Source of the DNA: Brooklawnia sp963780175
GTDB taxonomy: Bacteria; Actinomycetota; Actinomycetes; Propionibacteriales; Propionibacteriaceae
Assembly (NCBI GenBank): GCA_963780175.1
Contig: CAWAAT010000004.1
Coordinates: forward strand, 75,097-139,096
Length of the DNA: 64,000 nucleotides
Direction of reading: 5' to 3'
The notes under the pieces: generated by a model
What the model was told of the DNA's origin: nothing
Database searches by the model: none
What the model saw: the letters and a program-made list of their open reading frames with translations, nothing else
Made by a program: the position numbers and the translations under genes
In this document: positions 7,488 to 16,549 of the stretch, piece by piece
Numbering within the stretch: position 1 is the first letter of the stretch
How the letters are laid out: every line of letters starts with the position of its first letter

Positions 7488-9899
7488 TCAGCGGAAGAGG
7501 TCCAGGATGCGGTCCCACAGCGACTTGGGGGGCTCGGGTTGGGCGTCGGTCTCCGCGGGTGGCTGCTCGGTCTGGGCGTCGGTCAGGAAGACGAACTGGA
7601 CGCGTTCGATGCCGGTGTTCTTCGGGCTGGTGAACGAGATCAGGGTGTAGTCGGAGGGCAGGAAATCCGCCATCGCCTCGTCGATCTTGTCCTTCATCTG
7701 CTGGTCCATGTCGCTGGTCTCGTCGCGCAGCGTGCCGGCCCCGCTGCTGAGCTCGCTCCCGCCCGACCCCAGCAGGGCCATCCCGTCAGAGAACTGCCAA
7801 CTGCCGTCGCTGTAGGTTCTGATCCCGGACGCGTAGTCGTGCAGGCCGGAACCGAACAGGTCGTCACCGGCCAACAACTGACCGTGCCCCGACACCAGGG
7901 CGTTGCCACCGTCGGCCAACTGCCCGGCGCCGTCCACGATCAGCCCCGCCTGCGACGCGAACTGCCCGGCGCCCACCTGAAGTTGCGCGATTCCGGAGTC
8001 CAGCTGGGCGGCCCCGACCGCGAGCTCGGAGGCTCCGTCGGCCAGTTCCTCACCGGAGGCAGCCAGCAGACCCAGAGCACCGCCGAGTTGTTGCGCACCA
8101 TCGAGAAGTCCTGGCGTTCCGCTGACGCCCACGTAGGCCTGCTCCACGCCGTCGACGTAGGCCCCCAGACCCTCGTGGAAGGTTCGATAGTTGGAGCTCA
8201 ACAGGCCGATGCCCTCCTTCAGCTGCCTGATGTCGTCCGCGGTCACGGACTGGATGGCACCGTTGAGCCGGTCGATGAGTCCCCGGACCGTGTCAAACTC
8301 GGCCTGCACCGTGCTCAATGAGATCATCAGGGCCTCGACGAGCGGGTCGAGTCCGTTGAGGGCCGTCCTGATGGACCGTAGCTCGGCACTCGCCGCGTCC
8401 AGTTGGCGTCCCTGTTCAGCCATGTAGCCCAGCAATGCCTGCGCCGACGGGTTGTCGGTCACATCGATCCCCAGCTGGGCGGTGATCGCCGTGGCATCCT
8501 GCAGGTTCGCGGCGATCTGCTCGATCGTGGCGATCGAGGTGTCGAACCGGGCCAGCGAGTCACGCAGCAGAGTCAGGAAGGTGTCGAAGTCGGTGGACTC
8601 CACCGTGGTGGCGAACGTTGCAAAGCTGCCCGAGAAGTCCTGCAGAAGGCTGAGCAGCAGATCGGCCTCGTCGTCGGTGAGCGGGAAGCTGAGCGCGGCG
8701 TCCAGCATCTCCAACGCCTGCAGAATCTGGGCCGAGCCGCTCACCAGGCTCGGATCGGAGTACTTGCCCTGTTCGGTGAGTAGCCGAAGGCCCTCGGAAA
8801 GCTCTGCGACCCCCTCCGTCAGGGCAGCGCCGCCTTGAGCCGTCTGATTCAGACCGGCACTGAACTGCCCCATTCCCGCGCTGTACTCCTGCAGTCCGGA
8901 CGACAGCTGGGTGCTTCCCCCGGCCAACTGATCGATTCCTGCGGTGAAGGCGCCGATGCCGGCTGCCAGATCCGTCATTCCGCCGGCGAATTCCTGGATG
9001 CCATCGTTGTACAGACGAAGCCCCGCGTCGAAGTCCCCACGGCCGGCCGCGAGACTGTCGAAGCCCGACGCGATCTCGCTGGCACCGTCTGCCAGCGTGG
9101 CGGCACCGTTGCTCAACTCGCCGGAGGCAGCCGCCAACTCGTCCACTCCCGAGGTGAACGAGCCGACCCCGTCGGCCAGTTTGGCGATGGCATCCTGCAG
9201 CACGACGAGGTCCGACACGTACGCGGCGGGGTCCGGCAACTCGATGAACATCTCGTAGGGCAGGCCGGCCACCTGGATCTGGCCGACGTGGGCATTCTTG
9301 GCGAGGGTGGTGATGACGTAACTCGACTCCTTGCCCGGCAGCGAGGTGAGGTTGACCACCTTCGTCTGCCCGTTCGATGCAATCGTGGCCCCGCCGCTGG
9401 CGATCTGACTGAAGTACTGGGTGTCGAGGTTGACCGATATCTGCAGCATGTAGTTCTCAAAGAAGACCGGATCGACCGCGCGGTTCGCTCGGACGCTCAC
9501 CCGGATTTCCAGTTCGCCACTGGCACCCTGCAGCTCAGCCGAGGCGACTCGATTCCCGTCCAGCACGTACTCGACGTCGATGAGCCAGGGCAGGGCGCTG
9601 CCGACCAGTTCTCCCTGGTAGTAGAAGTCGCCCGGTTCGGTGTTCACCTCGACCCGGTCACCGGTCAGGGTGATGTGGTCGGTGTTGGTGAGGTTGATCA
9701 CGTGATCGTAGTTGCCGTGATCGACCAACCGGCCGGAGCCCTCCGGGAAGGCGTTGACCACGTAGACGCGATCCACCCGACCATCGGCACCCATGTGGGC
9801 GTAGACGACTTCCTCCTTGGGAGGCGCCGCCTGCTGACCCACGGAGGGGGCCGCCGCGAGCACCAGCAACCCCAGGACGAGGGCGATCACTCTCTTCAT
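7488..9899 (-). CDS. Secreted protein with long xxxLxxG heptad-repeat arrays, partner of the adjacent MMPL transporter
   Basis: 803 residues. A signal peptide (MKRVIALVLGLLVLAAAP) is followed by a ~200-residue N-domain. The first repeat block (about 240-370) has some eighteen consecutive 7-residue units of the form G-x-x-x-(L/F)-x-x, such as GASEIAS, GFDSLAA, GIDQLAG. A helical middle follows, then a second block (about 590-740), and a tail ending KSLWDRILDLFR. This is the YhgE/Pip-type heptad pattern. I see no C-terminal membrane segment, unlike YhgE proteins. It starts inside the transporter stop (ATGA), so the two are co-translated and probably act together outside the membrane. Confidence 0.8.
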   Translation of the reverse strand: MKRVIALVLGLLVLAAAPSVGQQAAPPKEEVVYAHMGADGRVDRVYVVNAFPEGSGRLVDHGNYDHVINLTNTDHITLTGDRVEVNTEPGDFYYQGELVGSALPWLIDVEYVLDGNRVASAELQGASGELEIRVSVRANRAVDPVFFENYMLQISVNLDTQYFSQIASGGATIASNGQTKVVNLTSLPGKESSYVITTLAKNAHVGQIQVAGLPYEMFIELPDPAAYVSDLVVLQDAIAKLADGVGSFTSGVDELAAASGELSNGAATLADGASEIASGFDSLAAGRGDFDAGLRLYNDGIQEFAGGMTDLAAGIGAFTAGIDQLAGGSTQLSSGLQEYSAGMGQFSAGLNQTAQGGAALTEGVAELSEGLRLLTEQGKYSDPSLVSGSAQILQALEMLDAALSFPLTDDEADLLLSLLQDFSGSFATFATTVESTDFDTFLTLLRDSLARFDTSIATIEQIAANLQDATAITAQLGIDVTDNPSAQALLGYMAEQGRQLDAASAELRSIRTALNGLDPLVEALMISLSTVQAEFDTVRGLIDRLNGAIQSVTADDIRQLKEGIGLLSSNYRTFHEGLGAYVDGVEQAYVGVSGTPGLLDGAQQLGGALGLLAASGEELADGASELAVGAAQLDSGIAQLQVGAGQFASQAGLIVDGAGQLADGGNALVSGHGQLLAGDDLFGSGLHDYASGIRTYSDGSWQFSDGMALLGSGGSELSSGAGTLRDETSDMDQQMKDKIDEAMADFLPSDYTLISFTSPKNTGIERVQFVFLTDAQTEQPPAETDAQPEPPKSLWDRILDLFR

Positions 9900-11953
9900 C
9901 TCTCGCTCCTCACAAAGCGCGCTTTCAAGGTGGTCTTCTCAATGATCGGATCGAAGGTCATCAGCAGTCCCGGAAGGAAGAGGTTGACCATCACGAAGGA
10001 CAGCACGGCTCCTCGCCCCAGCACCGTGCCCAACTGGGCCACCACTTCCAGCGAGGACACCACCGAGAGGATCGTCCCGGCAGAGGTCAGGATCAGCGCC
10101 GGGATGAGCAGAGTGCCGAAGGTCTGGCCGACCGTCTGGGCGACGGCTTCCCGCTTGCCCACTCTGCCCCGATTGACCAGGTAGTGCTGGGTGAACAAGA
10201 TGGCGTAGTCGACCGTGGCACCAAGCTGGACGGTGCTGACGATCAGGTAGCCGATATAGTTCAGATGCGTGCCGGTCAGGTAGGGCACGCTCAAGTTCAT
10301 CCAGATCGATCCCTCGATGGTCAGCACCAGCAGGAACGGGATGATCAGGGATTTGAAGCTGATCATGAGCACCAGTCCAACCGACACCATGGCCAACCCG
10401 TTGACGACGATGTTGTCGGCCGTGATGGTCGACCTCATGTCATAGGTGACCACCGACTCGCCGGTCAGGTGGTAGCTGTCGGGGTAGTACTTCTGGGCGA
10501 CGTCCCGGACCCGTTCGACCACGTCAAAGGCCTGGACACCCTCCTTGGGGGTGTCCACGCTCAGGACGATGCGGGAGTAGTTCTCGCTGAGCAGGGACGA
10601 GATCTGGGCCTGGGGCAACACCTCGGAGGGCAGCAGACGTCCCACCTGCGACTGGTAGGAGGTGATCGCCACGACCTCGTCCATCTGGGCCAACTCGGTC
10701 TCGAGTTGGTGTTCGCGACCCCAGTCGCCTCGTGGCACCAGCAGGGCCATCGGCAGGTCACGGCCGAACTCCTCCTGGATGAAGGCGCGATCGGCGGCCG
10801 CGCGTGATCCCTCCGGGTATTCCGACGTACCGTACCTGAAGTCGTTCATGCCCTGGGCGATGAAGAGCATCGGCAGCAGGAGGCCGATGCCCAGAAGCCA
10901 CATCGAGGCCTTCGACACCACTCGTCCCAGGCCGTCGAAGCTGGGCAGCAGCGGACGGTGGTCAGTGGCCATCACCACCTTGTCCAGCACCACCAGGAGG
11001 GCGGGCATCAGGAAGATCACGCAGATCAGGCTGAACGTCACGCCCTTGGCGAGCACCACGCCCATGTCGGGCCCCAACCGGAAACTCATGAACACCAGTG
11101 CGAGAAAGCCCAGGATCGTCGTCATCGACGAGGAGATGATCGACACAGAACTCTCGAGCATCGCGGCCTTCAGTGACTCCCGCCGGCCCAACCCCGCAGC
11201 GATGTATCGCTCCCGGGCATGCAGCAGGAAGATGCCGTAGTCCATGGACACGGCCAACTGCAGCACCGCGGTGACCGCCTGGGTGAGGAAGGAGATCTCA
11301 CCCAGCACGACATTGGAGCCCATGTTGAGCACCACCGCCACACCGATGGTGACCAGTAGGATGATCGGGTCGATCCACGAGCGGGTGGAGAAGATGAGCA
11401 GCAACACCCCCAGCGGAATCATGAATGCCATGATCGTGTTGATCTCTGACGTGGTACTCATCTGGGCCAGCGCCATGTCGAGCAGTTGACCCTCGACGGC
11501 ACCGGCCTGCGTCGCCACTTCCTGCAGGGCAACCATGGTTTCGGGAGCCGTATCCAAATCGGTGCTGACCTGGAACAGCGCCCCGTCGTCGGTGTAGAAG
11601 CCCGCAACGACCTCGGGGTCCTGAATATCCAGCGGCTGCTTGAGGTCCATGAAGTCGTCCAACCAGATGACCGAGGTGACGGCGGGCACGTCAGCTATCT
11701 GCTGCTTGATCTGCACCGCCTCGACAACGCTCACGTCCGGTACGAACACCCGCACGTTGGGCACCGCGTCCTCGAACTCGGAAGCCATCACGTCGATGGC
11801 GATCGTCGAGGGGGCGCCTTCGGGGATGTACTCGGCGAGGTTGTAGTTGATCGTGACGCTCGGCATGAGGGCAGCGCTGAAGAAGGTGAGCAGGCCGAAC
11901 AGCAGGAGAACGACCTTGCTGTGGCCGACAACCAGATCGGCAACTTTCTTCAT
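9896..11953 (-). CDS. MMPL/RND-family transporter
   Basis: 685 residues, two halves of about 340, each with one N-terminal membrane helix, a periplasmic-type loop and a cluster of helices (first half GVLLLIFSTRSWIDPIILLV; second half LVLMISFKSLIIPFLLVL). The Asp-Tyr pairs used for proton coupling in MMPL proteins are present as SMDYGIFLL and TVDYAILFT. Such transporters export lipids or lipopeptides. It heads a two-gene unit with the heptad-repeat protein. The substrate is unknown, and no lipid-synthesis gene is adjacent. Confidence 0.88.
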   Translation of the reverse strand: MKKVADLVVGHSKVVLLLFGLLTFFSAALMPSVTINYNLAEYIPEGAPSTIAIDVMASEFEDAVPNVRVFVPDVSVVEAVQIKQQIADVPAVTSVIWLDDFMDLKQPLDIQDPEVVAGFYTDDGALFQVSTDLDTAPETMVALQEVATQAGAVEGQLLDMALAQMSTTSEINTIMAFMIPLGVLLLIFSTRSWIDPIILLVTIGVAVVLNMGSNVVLGEISFLTQAVTAVLQLAVSMDYGIFLLHARERYIAAGLGRRESLKAAMLESSVSIISSSMTTILGFLALVFMSFRLGPDMGVVLAKGVTFSLICVIFLMPALLVVLDKVVMATDHRPLLPSFDGLGRVVSKASMWLLGIGLLLPMLFIAQGMNDFRYGTSEYPEGSRAAADRAFIQEEFGRDLPMALLVPRGDWGREHQLETELAQMDEVVAITSYQSQVGRLLPSEVLPQAQISSLLSENYSRIVLSVDTPKEGVQAFDVVERVRDVAQKYYPDSYHLTGESVVTYDMRSTITADNIVVNGLAMVSVGLVLMISFKSLIIPFLLVLTIEGSIWMNLSVPYLTGTHLNYIGYLIVSTVQLGATVDYAILFTQHYLVNRGRVGKREAVAQTVGQTFGTLLIPALILTSAGTILSVVSSLEVVAQLGTVLGRGAVLSFVMVNLFLPGLLMTFDPIIEKTTLKARFVRSER

Positions 11954-12100
11954 GCAGTAATCAGGCCTACCTCTTCACCAAGTCAGGTGAGGGATGCTGG
12001 TTCGCGTGAGGGTACCCCCCTTTCCCCCGACGTGTAACAGTCTCCCACAACGGGCAAAGCTTTCATCGACCAGGTCGGAGGCCTGTGAGACCCCCGCGGG

Positions 12101-13015
12101 TCAGCCCCGGGCACGCGGGTGGGAGCTGCGGTACACCTCGCGCAGGTGCTCGACAGTCACCTCGGTGTATATCTGCGTGGTGGTCACAGAGGCGTGGCCC
12201 AGCAACTCCTGTACCACCCGGACGTCGGCGCCGCCGTCCAGCAAGTGGGTCGCGAAACTGTGCCGCAAGCTGTGTGGCGACACCTCACTGGTGATGCCCG
12301 CCCCCTCTGCGCGGGAGCGGATGATCGCCCATGCGCTCTGCCGCGAGAGCCGCGCACCGCGGCTGTTGACCAGCAGCGCCGGCGTCGTGTGCCCAGCGGC
12401 CGCGACCATGGCCGGACGCCCCCGCACGAGCCAGGCGTCGATTGCCTGCCGTGCATAGCTGCCGACCGGGACGACGCGTTCTTTGCTGCCCTTGCCCATC
12501 AGCCGCAGGCCGAGGTCACTGTCGGCCAGCACCCGGGTGAGGTCGTCGACGTCCAGACTGGTGACCTCACTGATCCGGGCCCCGGTGCCGTACAGCAGTT
12601 CCAGCAGGGCGGCATCGCGCAGGCCGTCGGGCGTCGTGGACTCGATCCCGTTCAGCAGACGCTGCACCTCATCGATCGACAGCGCCTTGGGCAGCCGCTT
12701 GCCGGGACGCGGTGGGCTGACGTCGGCAGCGGCATTGCTGGAGGCCAGCAACTCGGCGGCCGCGAAGGAGTGCAGGGCACGCACGGACACCACCATCCGG
12801 GCCACGCTGGCCAGCGACAACCCCGGACGTTCACCGTAGCCAGCCGTCAAGGCCTCCTGATAGACCACGACATCGGCGGGGTGCACCTCGTCGATGTCAG
12901 CGATTCCGCGCCCGGCCAGCCACTCGATGTAGCGGGTGAGGTCTCGGCGGTAGGCAGCAACCGTGTTGACCGCCAAGCCCCGTTCAACGACCAGATGGTC
13001 GAGGTAGCCCTTCAT
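12101..13015 (-). CDS. xerD: Tyrosine site-specific recombinase XerD
   Basis: 304 residues from ATG 13015 (MKGYLDHLVVERGLAVNTVA); the frame is open upstream but only inside the nudix gene. A SAM-like N-terminal core-binding domain is followed by the catalytic domain with GTGARISEVTSLDVDDL (first Arg), HSLRHSFATHLLDGGADVRV (His-x-x-Arg), LGHASVTTTQIY (His and nucleophilic Tyr). With XerC it resolves chromosome dimers at dif. Its place near parA-scpAB and next to a nudix gene is the usual actinobacterial one and favours XerD over a mobile integrase. Confidence 0.92.
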   Translation of the reverse strand: MKGYLDHLVVERGLAVNTVAAYRRDLTRYIEWLAGRGIADIDEVHPADVVVYQEALTAGYGERPGLSLASVARMVVSVRALHSFAAAELLASSNAAADVSPPRPGKRLPKALSIDEVQRLLNGIESTTPDGLRDAALLELLYGTGARISEVTSLDVDDLTRVLADSDLGLRLMGKGSKERVVPVGSYARQAIDAWLVRGRPAMVAAAGHTTPALLVNSRGARLSRQSAWAIIRSRAEGAGITSEVSPHSLRHSFATHLLDGGADVRVVQELLGHASVTTTQIYTEVTVEHLREVYRSSHPRARG

Positions 13016-13052
13016 CAGCCGTTGAAGCCTGACCGGGACGCCAGGATCGGGC

Positions 13053-13718
13053 TCAGCGGACCTCGCGATCGCGGTGCTCCTTCGCCTCTCGAGCCGGCCA
13101 CTCGGCATCCGGCGCCCGCAGTCGGTCGAGACGTCCCTGCGCGACGGCCAGCGCCAGGGCCAGGGTTCCGCTGACCATGGTTGGGTTCTGCACCTGTCCG
13201 GCGTAGACCATCTCAACCAAGTGGTCAAGGGGCAGCCAGTACAGCCCCATGTCGGACTCCTCGCCCTCGACCTCGAAGTCGTCGGGCGCAGGGGTGTGGG
13301 TCAGCCCGCGAGCCAGGAAGATGCGCAGCGACTCCTGGAGGCCGCCGGGTGAGGTGAACAGGTCGACGAGGATCCGCCAGTCGGACGCGGCCAGTTGCGC
13401 CTCTTCGGCAAGCTCACGCTTGGCCGCCTCCACCGCCGGCTCACCCTCGATGTCGAGGATGCCTGCGGGGGGCTCCACGAGACGGAATCCCACCGGGTGG
13501 CGATACTGGTGGACGACCGCGATGCGGCCCTGCTCATCCATCGCCATGATGCCCACCGCGCCCGTATGACCTACCCACTGGCGCACCATGGTTTCGCCGT
13601 TGGGGGTGGTGACCGTGTCCTCGATGAAGTTCTGGATGCGTCCGGTGGCCTTCACTTCTCTGGAGACGACCGGCCAACTCTCCCGTCGGTCGGTGATCCC
13701 GCTCAAGACGTCATTCAC
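13053..13718 (-). CDS. NUDIX hydrolase, ADP-ribose pyrophosphatase type
   Basis: 221 residues from GTG 13718 with an AAGGAG site six bases upstream. The nudix box is visible as GEPAVEAAKRELAEEAQLA, with the preceding VVHQYRHPVGFRLVEPPAG typical of ADP-ribose pyrophosphatases. These enzymes cleave ADP-ribose to AMP and ribose 5-phosphate. The gene starts 8 bp inside the pyrG end and lies 37 bp before xerD, so pyrG, this gene and xerD are probably one transcript. Confidence 0.9.
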   Translation of the reverse strand: MNDVLSGITDRRESWPVVSREVKATGRIQNFIEDTVTTPNGETMVRQWVGHTGAVGIMAMDEQGRIAVVHQYRHPVGFRLVEPPAGILDIEGEPAVEAAKRELAEEAQLAASDWRILVDLFTSPGGLQESLRIFLARGLTHTPAPDDFEVEGEESDMGLYWLPLDHLVEMVYAGQVQNPTMVSGTLALALAVAQGRLDRLRAPDAEWPAREAKEHRDREVR

Positions 13719-15402
13719 TGGTCACTCCTTGTCCCGCCCCGTCCATCGCAGAGGCCCTCGCCCCATTCTGCTGCCGAGCGACGATGGCCGCCGCCACCAG
13801 CCCCCGGAACAGGGGATGCGAGCTCGTCGGCCGCGAGGTGAATTCGGGATGCGCCTGGGTGGCAACGAAGAACGGATGGACAGAGGCCGGCAGTTCCACG
13901 AATTCCACCAGGTTGCGATCGGGCGACAGTCCGCTGAAGACCAGGCCGGCGTCCTCGAGCCGGGCCCGGTAGGCGTTGTTCACCTCGTAACGGTGGCGGT
14001 GACGCTCGAGCACGCGGGCGAGGCCGTAGAGCCGTCTGGTCAGGGTCCCATCAGTCAGGTCGGCCGGGTAGCTGCCCAGGCGCATGGAACCGCCCAACTC
14101 GCCAGTCCCGGCCACGATGGCGCTCTGTTCGGCCATGGTCGCGATCACCGGCTCCGCGGTTTCCGGTTCGAACTCGGTGGAGGCAGCCTGCTCGATGCAA
14201 GCCAGATTCCGCGCGACCTCGATGACCATGCACTGGAGCCCGAGGCAGATACCCAGGATCGGTACGAGGTGCTCGCGGGCGTACCGGATCGCCCCGACCT
14301 TGCCCTCGATGCCCCGGACACCGAAGCCACCCGGAACCACGATGCCGTCCACGTCAGCCAGGGCTGCGCCAGCCCCCTCGGGTGTCTCGCACACGTCGCT
14401 GGGCACCCATGTGATCTCCACTTTCGCCCTGTTGGCGAAGCCGCCGGCACGAACAGCCTCGACGACACTCAGGTAGGCGTCGGGCAGGTCGACGTACTTG
14501 CCCACAATGGCGATGGTGACGGTGTGCTGGGGACGCAGGATCCTGTCGAGCAGGTCGTCCCAGGCGGTCCAGTCGACGTCCCGGAAGCGCACCCCCAGCC
14601 TGCGCACCAGGTAGGCGTCCAGGCCCTCGGCGTGCAGCACCTTGGGAATCAGGTAGATGCTTGAGGCGTCAGGGCAACTGACCACGGCCTCGTCGTCGAC
14701 GTCGCAGAACATCGCGATCTTGGATTTGATCGACGCCGGGATGCTCTGGGACGAGCGGCAGACGATCGCGTCGGGCTGGATGCCGACGCTGCGCAGCGCG
14801 GCCACCGAGTGCTGGGTCGGCTTGGTCTTCAGTTCCCCGCTGGGGCCGATGTAGGGCACCAGCGACACGTGCAAGAAGAACACGTTGGCGCGCCCAAGGT
14901 CATGGCGCAACTGGCGGGCAGCCTCGAGGAAGGGTTGCGACTCGATGTCGCCCACGGTGCCGCCGATCTCGTGGATGACGATGTCGTCATCGGGTTGAGC
15001 GACCGAAACCATGGCTTGCTTGATGGCGTTGGTGATGTGCGGGATGACCTGCACGCACTCACCCAGGTAGTCCCCACGGCGCTCGGCCTGGATGACCTTG
15101 CTGTATATCTGACCGGTGGTCACGTTGGCCTTGGCCGACAGGTTCCGGCCAAGGAAACGCTCGTAGTGGCCGATGTCGAGGTCTGTCTCGGCGCCGTCCT
15201 CGGTGACGAAAACCTCACCGTGCTGGAACGGGTTCATGGTGCCCGGATCGACGTTGAGGTACGGGTCAAGTTTCTGCATGCTGACCCGCAAGCCTCGCGC
15301 CACCAGAAGCGCACCCAGGCTGGCGGCCGTCAGGCCTTTTCCAAGAGATGAGGCCACGCCTCCGGTGACGAAGACGTGTTTGACTGGTTCGGTGTGAGTC
15401 AT
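13711..15402 (-). CDS. pyrG: CTP synthase
   Basis: 563 residues, the normal full length. The synthase domain begins HVFVTGGVASSLGKGLTAAS with the P-loop. The glutaminase domain has the nucleophile in GICLGLQCMVIE and the catalytic His in HPEFTSRP. The enzyme aminates UTP to CTP with glutamine and ATP. It is divergent from the DNA ligase gene, with 76 bp between start codons. The tail after residue 545 is short and variable. Confidence 0.97.
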   Translation of the reverse strand: MTHTEPVKHVFVTGGVASSLGKGLTAASLGALLVARGLRVSMQKLDPYLNVDPGTMNPFQHGEVFVTEDGAETDLDIGHYERFLGRNLSAKANVTTGQIYSKVIQAERRGDYLGECVQVIPHITNAIKQAMVSVAQPDDDIVIHEIGGTVGDIESQPFLEAARQLRHDLGRANVFFLHVSLVPYIGPSGELKTKPTQHSVAALRSVGIQPDAIVCRSSQSIPASIKSKIAMFCDVDDEAVVSCPDASSIYLIPKVLHAEGLDAYLVRRLGVRFRDVDWTAWDDLLDRILRPQHTVTIAIVGKYVDLPDAYLSVVEAVRAGGFANRAKVEITWVPSDVCETPEGAGAALADVDGIVVPGGFGVRGIEGKVGAIRYAREHLVPILGICLGLQCMVIEVARNLACIEQAASTEFEPETAEPVIATMAEQSAIVAGTGELGGSMRLGSYPADLTDGTLTRRLYGLARVLERHRHRYEVNNAYRARLEDAGLVFSGLSPDRNLVEFVELPASVHPFFVATQAHPEFTSRPTSSHPLFRGLVAAAIVARQQNGARASAMDGAGQGVTSE

Positions 15403-15478
15403 GGACCTTCAGCTTAGGCCTGACACGTTTCGACCACGTTACGGTCGCCCGCCGCACGGTTCGTGCTGTGATGGAGCT

Positions 15479-16528
15479 GTGCCACTGCCACTGACGCTGC
15501 CCATCTCTCCCATGCTGGCTCTGGCCCGCGACGCGATACCGCAGGATCCGGGTCTGGCTTACGAACCCAAATGGGACGGATTCCGGTGCGTCATCAGCCG
15601 CGACGGCGACGACATCGTGCTGGGTAGTCGCGGAAGCAAGACTCTGACCCGTTACTTTCCCGAGGTGGTGGCAGCGCTGCAGGACTGGCTGCCGGACGGG
15701 GCCATCGTGGACGGCGAACTCGTCGTCCGGTCGGGCCCTGTGGGCGCGGAACGTCTGCAATGGGATGCACTGAGCGCCCGAATCCATCCCGCTGAGTCAC
15801 GGATAGCCATGCTCAGCGCACAGACCCCCGCCGAGGTTGTCTGTTTCGACGTCCTGGCCATCGGCTCCCACGACCTGACAGCGCAGCCCTGGCACCGACG
15901 CCGCACACGTCTGGAGGAACTCTTCGAGTCACGAGACTCTCAGGCCGGCGTCCACCTCGGCCAGTACACACAGGACATCGACCGGGCCCGCGAATGGTTC
16001 GATCTCTTTGAGGGGGCAGGTCTGGACGGTGTGGTCTGCAAACCTCGGGACGGCGCCTACCAGCAGGGCAAGCGGGGTTGGATCAAGGTCAAGCACCAAC
16101 GCAGCGCAGAGGCGGTTGTCACCGGTTATCGCGTCCACAAGCGGGGACGCGGCGTCGGATCACTGCTGTTGGGGATGTACGACCAGCACGGCACGCTGGT
16201 GCCCGTGGGTGGCATCGGCAGTTTCACCGACGCCTTGCGCGACCAGCTCGAGGCCGACCTGCAACCTCTGGTGAGACGCGGCACCGACGGTCTGCCGATC
16301 GCTCTGGAACGACCACGTTCCCGATTCTCCAGTTCGGCCGACCAGAGCGCCATCGCCCTTGCACCGGAACTGGTGGTGGAGGTGGGGTTCGATCAACTGG
16401 AGGGACGTCGCTTCCGGCACGCGGTCCAACTGCTGCGATTCCGACCCGACCGCGACCCGGGCAGCTGTCTGTTGGCCCAGGTCGAGCGGGCACCTTCCTA
16501 CGACCTGGCCCGGGTGCTCGCTCGCTGA
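15479..16528 (+). CDS. ATP-dependent DNA ligase (LigC/LigD-type ligase domain)
   Basis: 349 residues from GTG 15479. The nucleotidyl-transferase motif I is EPKWDGFRC, Lys being the adenylated residue; motif III-like IVDGELVV and motif V GWIKVKH are in order, followed by an OB-fold domain containing GMYDQHGTLVPVGGIG. It lacks polymerase and nuclease domains, so it resembles stand-alone mycobacterial LigC rather than LigD, and no ku gene is next to it. Probably a repair ligase. Confidence 0.9.
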   Translation: MPLPLTLPISPMLALARDAIPQDPGLAYEPKWDGFRCVISRDGDDIVLGSRGSKTLTRYFPEVVAALQDWLPDGAIVDGELVVRSGPVGAERLQWDALSARIHPAESRIAMLSAQTPAEVVCFDVLAIGSHDLTAQPWHRRRTRLEELFESRDSQAGVHLGQYTQDIDRAREWFDLFEGAGLDGVVCKPRDGAYQQGKRGWIKVKHQRSAEAVVTGYRVHKRGRGVGSLLLGMYDQHGTLVPVGGIGSFTDALRDQLEADLQPLVRRGTDGLPIALERPRSRFSSSADQSAIALAPELVVEVGFDQLEGRRFRHAVQLLRFRPDRDPGSCLLAQVERAPSYDLARVLAR

Positions 16529-16549
16529 GTCGCTCGCACCGCTGACACC

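Noticed and set aside
12119..13174. 351-codon plus-strand frame opposite xerD and nudix
   Set aside because: Antisense frame typical of high GC; the minus strand carries two clear enzymes.
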